From Aradus depressus (taxonomy: Eukaryota > Arthropoda > Insecta > Hemiptera > Aradidae): DNA of 64,000 nt. A program made the position numbers and the translations under genes. Shown one piece after another: positions 8,463 through 21,634 of the stretch (its first letter is position 1; each line of letters opens with the position of its first letter). Location: positions 2,947,549 to 3,011,548 of the forward strand of contig OY759223.1 of NCBI GenBank assembly GCA_963662175.1. Direction: 5' to 3'. Under the pieces are notes generated by a model, which did not search any database, was not told the origin of the DNA, and worked only from the letters and a program-made list of their open reading frames with translations.

Positions 8463-11400
8463 TGGGTGTGGCCATATGATATTGTATTAATTCAGGGGTG
8501 GGGTGTGGCCACATGATATTGTATTAATTCGGGGATGGGGTGTGGCCACATGATATTGTATTAATTCGGGGATGGGGTGTGGCCACATGATATTGTATTA
8601 ATTCGGGGTTGGGGTGTGGCCACATGATATTGTATTAATTCAGGGGTGGGGTGTGGCCACATGATATTGTATTAATTCGGGGATGGGGTGTGGCCACATG
8701 ATATTGTATTAATTCAGGGGTGGGGTGTGGCCACATGGTATTGTATTAATTCAGGGGTGAGGTGTGGCCACATGATATTGTATTAATTCGGGGATGGGGT
8801 GTGGCCACATGATATTGTATTAATTCGGGGATGGGGTGTGGCCACATGATATTGTATTAATTCGGGGTTGGGGTGTGGCCACATGGTATTGTATTAATTC
8901 AGGGGTGAGGTGTGGCCACATGATATTGTATTAATTCGGGGATGGGGTGTGGCCACATGATATTGTATTAATTCAGGGGTGGGGTGTGGCCACATGATAT
9001 TGTATTAATTCAGGGGTGGGGTGTGGCCACATGATATTGTATTAATTCGGGGTTGGGGTGTGGCCACATGGTATTGTATTAATTCGGGGATGGGGTGTGG
9101 CCACATGATATTGTATTAATTCAGGGGTGAGGTGTGGCCACATGATATTGTATTAATTCAGGGGTGAGGTGTGGCCACATGATATTGTATTAATTCAGGG
9201 GTGAGGTGTGGCCACATGATATTGTATTAATTCAGGGGTGAGGTGTGGCCACATGATATTGTATTAATTCAGGGGTGGAGTGTGGCCACATGATATTGTA
9301 TTAATTCGGGGATGGGGTGTGGCCACATGATATTGTATTAATTCAGGGGTGGGGTGTGGCCACATGATATTGTATTAATTCAGGGGTGGGGTGTGGCCAC
9401 ATGATATTGTATTAATTCGGGGTTGGGGTGTGGCCACATGGTATTGTATTAATTCAGGGGTGAGGTGTGGCCACATGATATTGTATTAATTCGGGGATGG
9501 GGTGTGGCCACATGATATTGTATTAATTCAGGGGTGGGGTGTGGCCACATGATATTGTATTAATTCAGGGGTGAGGTGTGGCCACATGATATTGTATTAA
9601 TTCAGGGGTGAGTTGTGGCCACATGATATTGTATTAATTCAGGGGTGGGGTGTGGCCACATGATATTGTATTAATTCAGGGGTGGGGTGTGGCCACATGA
9701 TATTGTATTAATTCAGGGGTGGGGTGTGGCCACATGATATTGTATTATTTCGGGGTTGGGGTGTGGTCACATGATATTGTATTAACTCAGGGGTGGGGTG
9801 TGGCCACATGATATTGTATTAATTCAGGGGTGGGGTGTGGCCACATGATATTGTATTAATTCAGGGGTGGGGTGTGGCCACATGATATTGTATTAATTCA
9901 GGGGTGGGGTGTGGCCACATGATATTGTATTAATTCAGGGGTGGGGTGTGGCCACATGATATTGTATTATTTCGGGGTTGGGGTGTGGCCACATGATATT
10001 GTATTAATTCAGGGGTGGGGTGTGGCCACATGATATTGTATTATTTCGGGGTTGGGGTGTGGTCACATGATATTGTATTAATTCAGGGGTGGGGTGTGGC
10101 CACATGATATTGTATTATTTCGGGGTTGGGGTGTGGCCACATGATATTGTATTAATTCAGGGGTGGGGTGTGGCCACATGATATTGTATTATTTCGGGGT
10201 TGGGGTGTGGCCACATGATATTGTATTAATTCGGGGTTGGGGTGTGGCCACTTGATATTGTATTAATTCGGGGTTGGGGTGTGGCCACATGATATTGTAT
10301 TAATTCGGGGTTGGGGTGTGGCCACATGATATTGTATTAATTCAGGGGTGGGGTGTGGCCACATGATATTGTATTATTTCGGGGTTGGGGTGTGGCCACA
10401 TGATATTGTATTAATTCGGGGTTGGGGTGTGGTCACATGATATTGTATTAATTCAGGGGTGGGGTGTGGCCACATGATATTGTATTAATTCGGGGTTGGG
10501 GTGTGGCCACATGATATTGTATTAATTCAGGGGTGGGGTGTGGCCACATGATATTGTATTATTTCGGGGTTGGGGTGTGGCCACATGATATTGTATTAAT
10601 TCGGGGTTGGGGTGTGGCCACTTGATATTGTATTAATTCGGGGTTGGGGTGTGGCCACATGATATTGTATTAATTCGGGGTTGGGGTGTGGCCACATGAT
10701 ATTGTATTAATTCGGGGTTGGGGTGTGGCCACATGATATTGTATTAATTCAGGGGTGGGGTGTGGCCACATGATATTGTATTATTTCGGGGTTGGGGTGT
10801 GGCCACATGATATTGTATTAATTCGGGGTTGGGGTGTGGCCACTTGATATTGTATTAATTCGGGGTTGGGGTGTGGCCACATGATATTGTATTAATTCGG
10901 GGTTGGGGTGTGGCCACATGATATTGTATTAATTCAGGGGTGGGGTGTGGCCACATGATATTGTATTATTTCGGGGTTGGGGTGTGGTCACATGATATTG
11001 TATTAATTCGGGGTTGGGGTGTGGTCACATGATATTGTATTAATTCAGGGGTGGGGTGTGGCCACATGATATTGTATTATTTCGGGGTTGGGGTGTGGCC
11101 ACATGATATTGTATTAATTCAGGGGTGGGGTGTGGCCACATGATATTGTATTATTTCGGGGTTGGGGTGTGGTCACATGATATTGTATTAATTCAGGGGT
11201 GGGGTGTGGCCACATGATATTGTATTAATTCAGGGGTGAGGTGTGGCCACATGATATTGTATTAATTCAGGGGTGGGGTGTGGCCACATGATATTGTATT
11301 AATTCAGGGGTGAGGTGTGGCCACATGATATTGTATTAATTCAGGGGTGGGGTGTGGCCACATGATATTGTATTAATTCAGGGGTGGGGTGTGGCCACAT

Positions 11401-14400
11401 GATATTGTATTAATTCAGGGGTGGGGTGTGGCCACATGATATTGTATTAATTCAGGGGTGGGGTGTGCCCACATGATATTGTATTAATTCAGGGGTGGGG
11501 TGTGGCCACATGATATTGTATTAATTCAGGGGTGGGGTGTGGCCACATGATATTGTATTATTTCGGGGTTGGGGTGTGGCCACATGATATTGTATTAATT
11601 CAGGGGTGGGGTGTGGCCACATGATATTGTATTATTTCGGGGTTGGGGTGTGGTCACATGATATTGTATTAATTCAGGGGTGGGGTGTGGCCACATGATA
11701 TTGTATTAATTCAGGGGTGAGGTGTGGCCACATGATATTGTATTAATTCAGGGGTGGGGTGTGGCCACATGATATTGTATTAATTCGGGGGTGAGTTGTG
11801 GCCACATGATATTGTATTAATTCAGGGGTGGGGTGTGGCCACATGATATTGTATTAATTCAGGGGTGAGGTGTGGCCACATGATATTGTATTAATTCAGG
11901 GGTGAGTTGTGGCCACATGATATTGTATTAATTCAGGGGTGGGGTGTGGCCACATGATATTGTATTAATTCAGGGGTGGGGTGTGGCCACATGATATTGT
12001 ATTATTTCGGGGTTGGGGTGTGGTCACATGATATTGTATTAATTCAGGGGTGGGGTGTGGCCACATGATATTGTATTAATTCAGGGGTGGGGTGTGGCCA
12101 CATGATATTGTATTAATTCAGGGGTGAGGTGTGGCCACATGATATTGTATTAATTCAGGGGTGAGTTGTGGCCACATGATATTGTATTAATTCAGGGGTG
12201 GGGTGTGGCCACATGATATTGTATTAATTCAGGGGTGGGGTGTGGCCACATGATATTGTATTATTTCGGGGTTGGGGTGTGGTCACATGATATTGTATTA
12301 ATTCAGGGGTGGGGTGTGGCCACATGATATTGTATTAATTCAGGGGTGAGGTGTGGCCACATGATATTGTATTAATTCAGGGGTGGGGTGTGGCCACATG
12401 ATATTGTATTAATTCGGGGATGGGGTGTGGCCACATGATATTGTATTAATTCAGGGGTGGGGTGTGGCCACATGATATTGTATTAATTCAGGGGTGAGGT
12501 GTGGCCACATGATATTGTATTAATTCAGGGGTGAGTTGTGGCCACATGATATTGTATTAATTCGGGGTTGGGGTGTGGCCACATGATATTGTATTAATTC
12601 AGGGGTGGGGTGTGGCCACATGATATTGTATTAATTCAGGGGTGGGGTGTGGCCACATGATATTGTATTATTTCGGGGTTGGGGTGTGGTCACATGATAT
12701 TGTATTAATTCAGGGGTGGGGTGTGGCCACATGATATTGTATTAATTCAGGGGTGGGGTGTGGCCACATGATATTGTATTAATTCAGGGGTGGGGTGTGG
12801 CCACATGATATTGTATTAATTCAGGGTTGGGGTGTGGCCACATGATATTGTATTAATTCAGGGGTGGGGTGTGGCCACATGATATTGTATTAATTCAGGG
12901 GTGGGGTGTGGCCACATGATATTGTATTAATTCAGGGGTGAGGTGTGGCCACATGATATTGTATTAATTCGGGGGTGAGTTGTGGCCACATGATATTGTA
13001 TTAATTCAGGGTTGGGGTGTGGCCACATGATATTGTATTATTTCGGGGTTGGGGTGTGGTCACATGATATTGTATTAATTCAGGGGTGGGGTGTGGCCAT
13101 ATGATATTGTATTAATTCGGGGTTGAGGTGTGGCCATATGATATTGTATTAATTCGGGGATGGGGTGTGGCCACATGATATTGTATTAATTCAGGGTTGG
13201 GGTGTGGCCATATGATATTGTATTAATTCAGGGGTGGGGTGTGGCCACATGATATTGTATTAATTCAGGGTTGGGGTGTGGCCACATGATATTGTATTAA
13301 TTCAGGGGTGGGGTGTGGCCACATGATATTGTATTAATTCAGGGGTGGGGTGTGGCCACATGATATTGTATTAATTCAGGGTTGGGGTGTGGCCACATGA
13401 TATTGTATTAATTCAGGGGTGGGGTGTGGCCACATGATATTGTATTAATTCAGGGGTGGGGTGTGGCCACATGATATTGTATTAATTCAGGGGTGAGGTG
13501 TGGCCACATGATATTGTATTAATTCGGGGGTGAGTTGTGGCCACATGATATTGTATTAATTCAGGGTTGGGGTGTGGCCACATGATATTGTATTATTTCG
13601 GGGTTGGGGTGTGGTCACATGATATTGTATTAATTCAGGGGTGGGGTGTGGCCATATGATATTGTATTAATTCGGGGTTGAGGTGTGGCCATATGATATT
13701 GTATTAATTCGGGGATGGGGTGTGGCCACATGATATTGTATTAATTCAGGGTTGGGGTGTGGCCATATGATATTGTATTAATTCAGGGGTGGGGTGTGGC
13801 CACATGATATTGTATTAATTCAGGGGTGGGGTGTGGCCACATGATATTGTATTAATTCAGGGGTGGGGTGTGGCCACATGATATTGTATTAATTCAGGGG
13901 TGGGGTGTGGCCACATGATATTGTATTAATTCAGGGGTGGGGTGTGGCCACATGATATTGTATTAATTCAGGGGTGGGGTGTGGCCACATGATATTGTAT
14001 TAATTCAGGGGTGGGGTGTGGCCACATGATATTGTATTAATTCAGGGGTGGGGTGTGGCCACATGATATTGTATTAATTCAGGGGTGGGGTGTGGCCACA
14101 TGATATTGTATTATTTCGGGGTTGGGGTGTGGTCACATGATATTGTATTAATTCAGGGGTGGGGTGTGGCCACATGATATTGTATTAATTCAGGGTTGGG
14201 GTGTGGCCACATGATATTGTATTAATTCAGGGTTGGGGTGTGGTCACATGATATTGTATTAATTCAGGGGTGGGGTGTGGCCACATGATATTGTATTAAT
14301 TCAGGGTTGGGGTGTGGCCACATGATATTGTATTAATTCAGGGGTGGGGTGTGGCCACATGATATTGTATTAGTTCAGGGGTGGGGTGTGGCCACATGAT

Positions 14401-15549
14401 ATTGTATTATTTCGGGGTTGGGGTGTGGTCACATGATATTGTATTAATTCAGGGGTGGGGTGTGGCCACATGATATTGTATTAATTCAGGGGTGAGGTGT
14501 GGCCACATGATATTGTATTAATTCAGAGTGGGGTGTGGCCACATGATATTGTATTAATTCGGGGATGGGGTGTGGCCACATGATATTGTATTAATTCAGG
14601 GGTGAGGTGTGGCCACATGATATTGTATTAATTCGGGGTTGGGGTGTGGCCATATGATATTGTATTAATTCAGGGATGGGGTGTGGCCACATGATATTGT
14701 ATTAATTCAGGGGTGGGGTGTGGCCACATGATATTGTATCAATTCGGGGTTGGGGTGTGGCCACATGATATTGTATTAATTCAGGGGTGGGGTGTGGCCA
14801 CATGATATTGTATTAATTCAGGGGTGAGGTGTGGCCACATGATATTGTATTAATTCGGGGATGGGGTGTGGCCACATGATATTGTATTAATTCAGGGGTG
14901 GGGTGTGGCCACATGATATTGTATTAATTCGGGGTTGGGGTGTGGCCACATGATATTGTATTAATTCAGGGGTGAGGTGTGGCCACATGATATTGTATTA
15001 ATTCGGGGATGGGGTGTGGCCACATGATATTGTATTAATTCAGGGGTGGGGTGTGGCCACATGATATTGTATTAATTCAGGGGTGAAGTGTGGCCACATG
15101 ATATTGTATTAATTCGGGGTTGAGGTGTGGCCATATGATATTGTATTAATTCGGGGATGGGGTGTGGCCACATGATATTGTATTAATTCAGGGGTGGGGT
15201 GTGGCCATATGATATTGTATTAATTCGGGGTTGAGGTGTGGCCATATGATATTGTATTAATTCGGGGATGGGGTGTGGCCACATGATATTGTATTAATTC
15301 AGGGGTGGGGTGTGGCCACATGATATTGTATTAATTCGGGGTTGGGGTGTGGCCACATGATATTGTATTAATTCAGGGGTGGGGTGTGGCCACATGATAT
15401 TGTATTAATTCGGGGTTGGGGTGTGGCCACATGATATTGTATTAATTCAGGGGTGAGGTGTGGCCACATGATATTGTATTAATTCGGGGTTGGGGTGTGG
15501 CCACATGATATTGTATTAATTCAGGGGTGGGGTGTGGCCACATGATATT
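8463..15549 (+). repeat. 37-bp satellite array, about 191 copies
   Basis: A 37-bp unit containing GTGTGGCCACATGATATTGT and ATTAATTCAGGGGTGG is repeated head to tail for 7087 bp. Main variants are CAGGGGTG, CGGGGATG, CGGGGTTG, ATTATTTCGGGG, GTGAGTTG and GTGGTCAC. The variants recur in order; for example a block from about 12971 reappears 555 bp (15 units) later at 13526. The array fills the intron between exons C and D of Gene 1 and is absent from unit 2. It codes for nothing recognisable. Confidence 0.95.
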
Positions 15550-17094
15550 CTTCTTCCAAAATCAGTCTTCAACTATAATTCTTAAACTGCTTTACCTTAC
15601 ATGGTCATTAAACGGATCATCAGCCATTCGATCGCGGAGTGGAATCCAAAATGATGTAATATGATGTGTTTAGTTTTGTTTTTGTGATTTAAGCATTTCG
15701 TTCTAGATAATTTGTTTAACTGGAGTGAAAAAATATGATTTTTCAACAATAGTTCCTTTACTGCTTCACTTTGTATAGTATTTCCCGCGGAATTCGAAAA
15801 TGAAACAAAAAATAAAATTTTTCCATTCGAAATGTCTGAAAATGGCGTTAAATAGGTACATTTTACACAATATTCAATATAATTTCCAAAATAATTATAT
15901 TTTTAAAATTTCTTTCTTACCGCTATAATACTTCTTGTAGAACCAGTACCGTCTTATATCCTTTGGGTCTCCCCAAGGTTATTATTATTATTATTATTGG
16001 GTAAGTTTTGAAATGAAAAGAAATTTTATTATTCTGGGGTATAATTGAATATAAAAATAATCTGAGTTGACCCTGTTAAAAACTCAGGTTAGAGTGCACT
16101 TTCATCATTATATAGTTTTGTATTTTTTGTTTTGAAAATAATTTAAAATACCAAAACTGAATTATTCATTTATTGTTTTGGGGTGCAAAATAATTGGATA
16201 GAGTAAGGAATACGCAAATTCCGCTTGAACCTATCGTTGACATTACTTTAAAAAAAATGTTTGAATACAAGTGCCGTAAATAATTTGTTGAACGCACGCG
16301 ATGCAACAATAACGAAAGGTTGGAGTGTTGCAGTTTTCGTCATTAAATTGCGCTGGATGAGTCTAAATCCTAATAATCTGTAGGTTTTTACCTTGCATAC
16401 TTTTGTGTTATTCCTTAATTAGCCTCCGTTTCTGGCTATTCTTCCTTTCGTCCTCTATGGTCGAGCTGGTATCATCTGAGGTGGATATAAAATCAATCGC
16501 TTTCCTAATAAGACGTTCCATTTCTGAGATATTTTGGAAAATAAAGTTGTATTCCATTCAGTGTAAATATACTTTCTCATATTGCTCTGTCCCACGTCCA
16601 CTCATCTATATGACCCTTTATTATATTTGTCCGCCCCCTTAACAAGAAGTAACTCCACGATCTGTTTGTTTTAGTGCAATGTTAGGTTAGGAAATCAGAT
16701 TTTCGAAGTTTGTTTTTGAGAGGGCTCTCTAACATTTCCTCTTTTATGACACGTTCTTTCGAGCAATATATAAACCGGGGGAAATATTCCTTGTAAGCAC
16801 ACGTACATTTCCCCTTCTTTCTCAAATCCCTGCCCTAAATGTTTTTCATTTCTGGTCCGCTAAACTTTTATATAGGTGTTTCATGTTTTTCTTTTATACC
16901 TATGTTTTCTTCAAGACGAGAAGTTACATATCAAGTTTCGCAGTTACATACTTGCTTCAAATGGAATACTCTTGGAATAAGTTCAGGATATTGTGCAGGG
17001 GTCGCTCTTGAAATCAAATAAGATTCCAGTTCTATCCTATATCATCAGCGTAATGTCTATTTATTCATTTTGATTTATTTCTTTATACTTACAG
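15550..17094. other. Gene 1 intron before exon D
   Basis: No gene seen. It aligns with 36797-37975 in unit 2, with an extra segment of about 300 bp at about 16010-16440. The ORFs at 16403-16642 and 16839-17021 are not conserved as reading frames. Confidence 0.6.
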
Positions 17095-17157
17095 ATTTCG
17101 AAGAAAGATATATCCACGTCAAAGAAGAACCTGTGCTGCTGGTAGACGATGAATTGG
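17095..17157 (+). CDS. Gene 1 cassette exon D (one psi-K-x-E motif)
   Basis: This 63-nt phase 1-1 exon has a TTACAG acceptor and a GTGAGT donor. It encodes DFEERYIHVKEEPVLLVDDE then LG. VKEEP followed by acidic residues is a good SUMO consensus with a negatively charged tail. Its paralogue at 37976-38038 differs at a few residues. Confidence 0.75.
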
Positions 17158-17390
17158 GTGAGTATTTATTGTACTCTTAACATTAGCAAACATCTTCCTA
17201 TGGCTATTTCTATTTTCTGTTTCTTATTCGTGCCTTCTCGACAGAGGAAAATATTGCTTGTAAGCAAGAATACATTTACCGTCCTTTCTCGTATCCCCGC
17301 CCACGATAAAGAATATTGTAGGTTCGCCTTAGGGTCTGACATTTTTGTTGACTTTGTATTTACTGATAATTTATTTGTATTATGTTTCAG

Positions 17391-18982
17391 GTGATACTGT
17401 GATGGTGTGTTTTCATTGCGGTCATACGTCAGTCAGCCTAGGAAGACTTAGAAAGCACGTTGTTTCGCGGCACATAAGAGCCCTCAATGCACAGCTGGAC
17501 ATTCGTTCAGAAAAGGCCTGTAATAACTCCACCTTGTTGATAAGAAATATGCCAAAACAGTTGGGATGCAAGTTATGCAGATACAGTTGTAGGAAGTCTG
17601 GCGGTTTGAAGAGGCATATGTTGATGCATAAGGGAGAGAAACCCTTCCAATGTGAGTTGTGCAACTACAGTTGTAGGAAGTCTAGTAATTTGAAGAGGCA
17701 TATGTTGATACATAAGGGGGAGAAACCCTTCAAATGTGAGTTGTGCAACTATAGTTGTAAGGACTCTAGTAATTTGAAGAAGCATATGTTGATACATAAG
17801 GGGGAGAAACCCTTCAAATGTGAGTTGTGCAACTACAGTTGTAGGGACTCTAGTAGTTTGAACAGGCATATGTTGATACATAAGGGAGAGAAACCCTTCC
17901 AATGTGAGTTGTGCAATTACAGTTGTAGGAAGTCTAGTAATTTGAAGAGGCATATGTTGATACATAAGGGGGAGAAACCCTTCAAATGTGAGTTGTGCAA
18001 CTACAGTTGTAGGGACTCTAGTAGTTTGAAGAAGCATATGTTGATACATAAGGGAGAGAAACCCTTCCAATGTGAGTTGTGCAACTACAGTTGTAGGATT
18101 TCTAGTGATTTGAAGAAACATATGTTAATACATAAGAGAGAGAAACCCTTCAAATGTGAGTTGTGCAACTACAGTTGTAGGGACTCTAGTAATTTGAAGA
18201 GGCATATGTTGATACATAAGGGGGAGAAACCCTTCCAATGTGAGTTGTGCAACTACAGTTGTAGGGAGTCTAGTCATTTGAAGAGGCATATGTTGATACA
18301 TAAGGTAGAGAAACCTTTCCAATGTGAGTTGTGCAACTACAGTTGTAAGGAGTCTAGTAGTTTGAAGAGGCATATGTTGATACATAAGGGAGAGAAACCC
18401 TTCCAATGTGAGTTGTGCAACTACAGTTGTAGGATTTCTAGTCATTTGAAGAGGCATATGTTGATACATCAGGGAGAGAAACCCTTCCAATGTGAGTTGT
18501 GCAACTACAGTTGTAGGGACTCTAGTAGTTTGAAGAGGCATATGTGGATACATAAGGGAGAGAAACCCTTCCAATGTGAGTTGTGCAACTACAGTTGTAG
18601 GATTTCTAGTCATTTGAAGAGGCATATGTTGATACATAAGGGAGAGAAACCCTTCCAATGTGAGTTGTGCAACTACAGTTGTAGGATTTCTAGTCATTTG
18701 AAGAGGCATATGTTGATACATCAGGGAGAGAAACCCTTCCAATGTGAGTTGTGCAACTACAGTTGTAGGGACTCTAGTAGTTTGAAGAGGCATATGTGGA
18801 TACATAAGGGGGAGAAACCCTTCAAATGTGAGTTGTGCACTTACAGTTGTAGGAAGTCTAGTCATTTGAAGAGGCATATGTTGATACATAAGGGAGAGAA
18901 ACCCTTCCAATGTGAGTTGTGCAACTACAGTTGTAGGGACTCTAGTAGTTTGAAGAAGCATATGTTGATACATAAGATGTAG
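17391..18982 (+). CDS. Gene 1 terminal exon: C2H2 zinc-finger protein, 18 fingers
   Basis: The exon follows a TTTCAG acceptor. It encodes GDTVMVCFHC, an N-terminal C-x2-C-x12-H-x4-H finger, a spacer, then 17 tandem C2H2 fingers of 28 residues (C-x2-C-x12-H-x3-H) with HKGEKPF linkers, and stops at TAG 18980-18982. The frame is nearly uniform: CELCNYSCR-x-SS-x-LK-R/K-HMLIH. Differences cluster at the DNA-contact positions -1 (K, D, I or E), 3 (N, S, H or D) and 6 (R or K). A Cys replaces the usual Phe of the finger core. Fingers 11-12 and 14-15 are identical in protein, evidence of recent duplication. The expected role is a nuclear sequence-specific DNA-binding protein with a SUMO-able N terminus; the target is unknown. 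With exons 1, C and D it gives 578 aa. An ATG at 17345 lies in the intron and is not preferred. Confidence 0.85.
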
Positions 18983-20433
18983 ATTTCTTTCCCAAGTTAG
19001 GATTCACATTATAGAGGCCAAATTATGCAGCTGAGAATGTAGCCAGGCTAAATCTGTTTCAAGAAAGTAGAAACCCCGCGATTACCTAAGATGAAGTTCT
19101 GTTTATTACCGGATTTATCCTTTATATACCATATTTTGTTTTCGAACTTCTACGCTGTTTCTGTTCTGACAACTTCGGATTAATTTCAGTAAGTCGTGCA
19201 GGAAGAGAAGAGTGTACATTTTTCTAACACTTCGCCTGGTGGGGGGGCCTCCAAGCTATGTCCTAGTTGTTATATGTCGTTGTCCCACGTCAGCTAACCC
19301 AGGTGTACGTCCTAACGTTTCATTTCAATCACCCCATTTCTATTGAATACACCGTCTTTATTATTTCGACTATAATCTTATTATATTAATTTTTGTTAGG
19401 TTTTATTATAATTTGTCCATTTTATTCATTTGTTAATAGTTTTCTGAGACAATTTATATTCCTAGTCTGATGATTTGATTATTAAAGTTCGAACTGTAAG
19501 AAGATAGGTTTCAAAATTAAACTTGATTCAGATCATTCTAGACTAACAATGGATACATGAGATAATCTATAGAAAAAAATAAATGGATTATTTTCTTAAT
19601 GCTGCCTGCCTTCTGCAGGGGCTTCGGCGATTTGCTCTTCAATCTGCGAGGATTCAAATTTGTTGTTTCATATGTACATTATATTCAGTCTAAATAATTC
19701 CATTTTCTAATAATGAATAATTGGTTTAGGGAGTGTCACCATATGGTGATTTCTCCCCTCTTTTCATCTTGATAATATAACATTCTACATTTTTAGCACA
19801 TTTGGTTGTTTCTATTATTTATACAGACTTGAATATCTATTTGTAAATTTAAAAAAATAAAATAATTGGTATGGGATACGTTTATGTTTGCAATGGTACA
19901 TTTATGATTTTTTTTTTCATTTTCTTTAACCTTTGTTTTTGTATAAATTGTTTTGAAATTGAACATTTGCTAATATACAGATTTGGTTCCGATCCATAAA
20001 CAGAATGAATCTTTAAAAAAAAATATTTTTATATTTTTTAATTTCATTTTGTATTAAATATTAATTATATATAAATAGTTTTTCTGCTGTAAATAGTTTG
20101 TAGATCCACTCTACTTTATATAAACATCTTATGAATGTAAAAAATAATAATAGTATTTTTTGTTTGAATACTTTTGTGTTTATTTTATTTTTTTACCATT
20201 CAGATATAAATGTTAAATAAGAAGAAACGTTTCAGTGTATGAATTGTCGTATGAAATTTCTGAGATACGCTATTTATGAATTTTTTTGTTTTTATTCCCC
20301 AGCTCAACAAGAAATATGTTACACATGGTGCGTGCAACATAATATATACACATGTTTAGGGATCTTCACATAACTGAGTTACCCTTAACTAATAATATGA
20401 AATAATTAACATGAGATTTGAATAATAACGGGA
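18983..20433. other. Gene 1 3' flank
   Basis: Probably 3' UTR and downstream DNA. It aligns over nearly its whole length with 39033-40415 after Gene 2, with small indels (for example about 80 bp at 19310-19390 that unit 2 lacks). AATAAA occurs several times (for example about 19577), so the polyadenylation site cannot be fixed. No other gene seen. Confidence 0.5.
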
Positions 20434-20918
20434 AAAGTTATTAGAGTAATGTGTCTTGGAGGAGTCTGGGTTTGAGGCGTCTAGTAGTGATGGGTTGTCC
20501 AATGTTGTACGTAGTGGCACCTGGAACATCGGTCAGCTTGTCGTAGTATCTACGGAATTTGGAGTGGATGAACGCATCTACAGAAGGGAGGTTCAGGTCG
20601 TGGTAAAGCTGAGAGTTTCTAACAAACCTCGGAGAGTTCACAGCTATTATTAGGATTTTGTTTAGGAACACCTGGATTCCTTTTAGCTTAGTTGGAGAAG
20701 CAGAGCCCCAAACTTCACACCCGTAAGTTAAGAGTGACCGGAAAATGGATTTGTAAAGTAGGCGGCAGTTGTTGGGCTTGAGGTTGGACTTCCTGTTCAT
20801 CAGAGGTTACAGCATGGAAAGCCGTGCATAGCCTTCAGAAAGCTTCTTGTTGGTGTGTATCTTCCAGGTGAGCCTCCTATCAAGATAGAGCTTTAGGTAC
20901 TTGACGGAATCCTCACAC
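20434..20918 (-). pseudogene. Jockey-like LINE fragment (reverse transcriptase C-terminal region)
   Basis: The ORF 20800-20441 reads MNRKSNLKPNNCRLLYKSIF and continues RSLLTYGCEVWGSA, then a region containing FLNKIL. This is the region after the catalytic palm in Jockey/I-type LINE reverse transcriptases (compare the general pattern LYKSIIRPxLTYGxxxWG). The near-identical copy at 40416-41345 extends much further 5'. Homology between the two stops at about 20918/40902, which marks the end of the duplicated unit here. Confidence 0.8.
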
Positions 20919-21634
20919 TTTTGTTTTTTTCGTCTTTTGCCCTTTTATTGTTACTGATGTTCCTTTCTTGTTTGTGAGTCTTGTGTACCTTTTGTGGATA
21001 GATGAAGACACAAAGGGCTCGCTACACATCTCCAAGATGAAACTCTCATGGCTGCAAGACCAAGCTCATCTTCGTAATGTTTGCAAAATTATAAATGAGA
21101 AATTTGTCAAAAAAAGTTGCACAATTTGGTTCCAGAAAAACAACGAGTTATAGTATCATCTTAAGAACGCGTTACGAGTTGTGGGACGATTCGACAAAAT
21201 ATTGTATCATCTTGAGGACGCATTACGAGTTGTGGGACGATTCGACAGAATATTGTCCGAGTTTGAAAAATGTTACAATCTTTATACAAATGTATTTACG
21301 TAGTATGTACTACTAAATGAGTAACGACTACAAAGGATTTAAAGAAAAATAAAAGTATTTTAGATAAATATTTATTACTTACATTGATTTAAGATATAAA
21401 AAATATAATTAATAAAAATGTATTATAAAACGTTCCCAATTTAGTATAATGTAAAATTGTATTTTAAAAAAAATTATGATAAATATATATTTTATATTAG
21501 ATATATTTGGTCAATAAATTACTTTATTGTTCTTAATGCCTCTTTCAATACACTTTTTTCAGTCTTCCAAATGGAGAATTAACATGTTAGTTTGATATGA
21601 ATATTCCAAGGGTCGAAAAACTTATTCCCCTTAT
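20919..21634. other. Intergenic, unassigned
   Basis: No recognised gene. A tandem pair of about 51-bp copies containing TTACGAGTTGTGGGACGATT lies at about 21140-21255. The ORFs 20968-21153 and 21095-21316 match no family that I recognise. Confidence 0.4.

Noticed and set aside
8463..15549. CRISPR-like regular array
   Set aside because: Repeats are directly adjacent 37-bp units with no variable spacers and lie in an insect-type genome, so this is satellite DNA.
17345..17390. ATG at 17345 (and 38295) as the start of the finger proteins
   Set aside because: These codons lie upstream of conserved TTTCAG acceptors and would translate intron. The exon 1 and cassette model gives exact frame closure instead.
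17573..18973. Long minus-strand ORFs (182 and 282 codons) opposite the Gene 1 fingers
   Set aside because: The 84-bp finger repeat is a multiple of 3, so an antisense frame stays open by periodicity. The product is a low-complexity repeat with no domain, and similar antisense ORFs appear opposite Genes 2 and 4.
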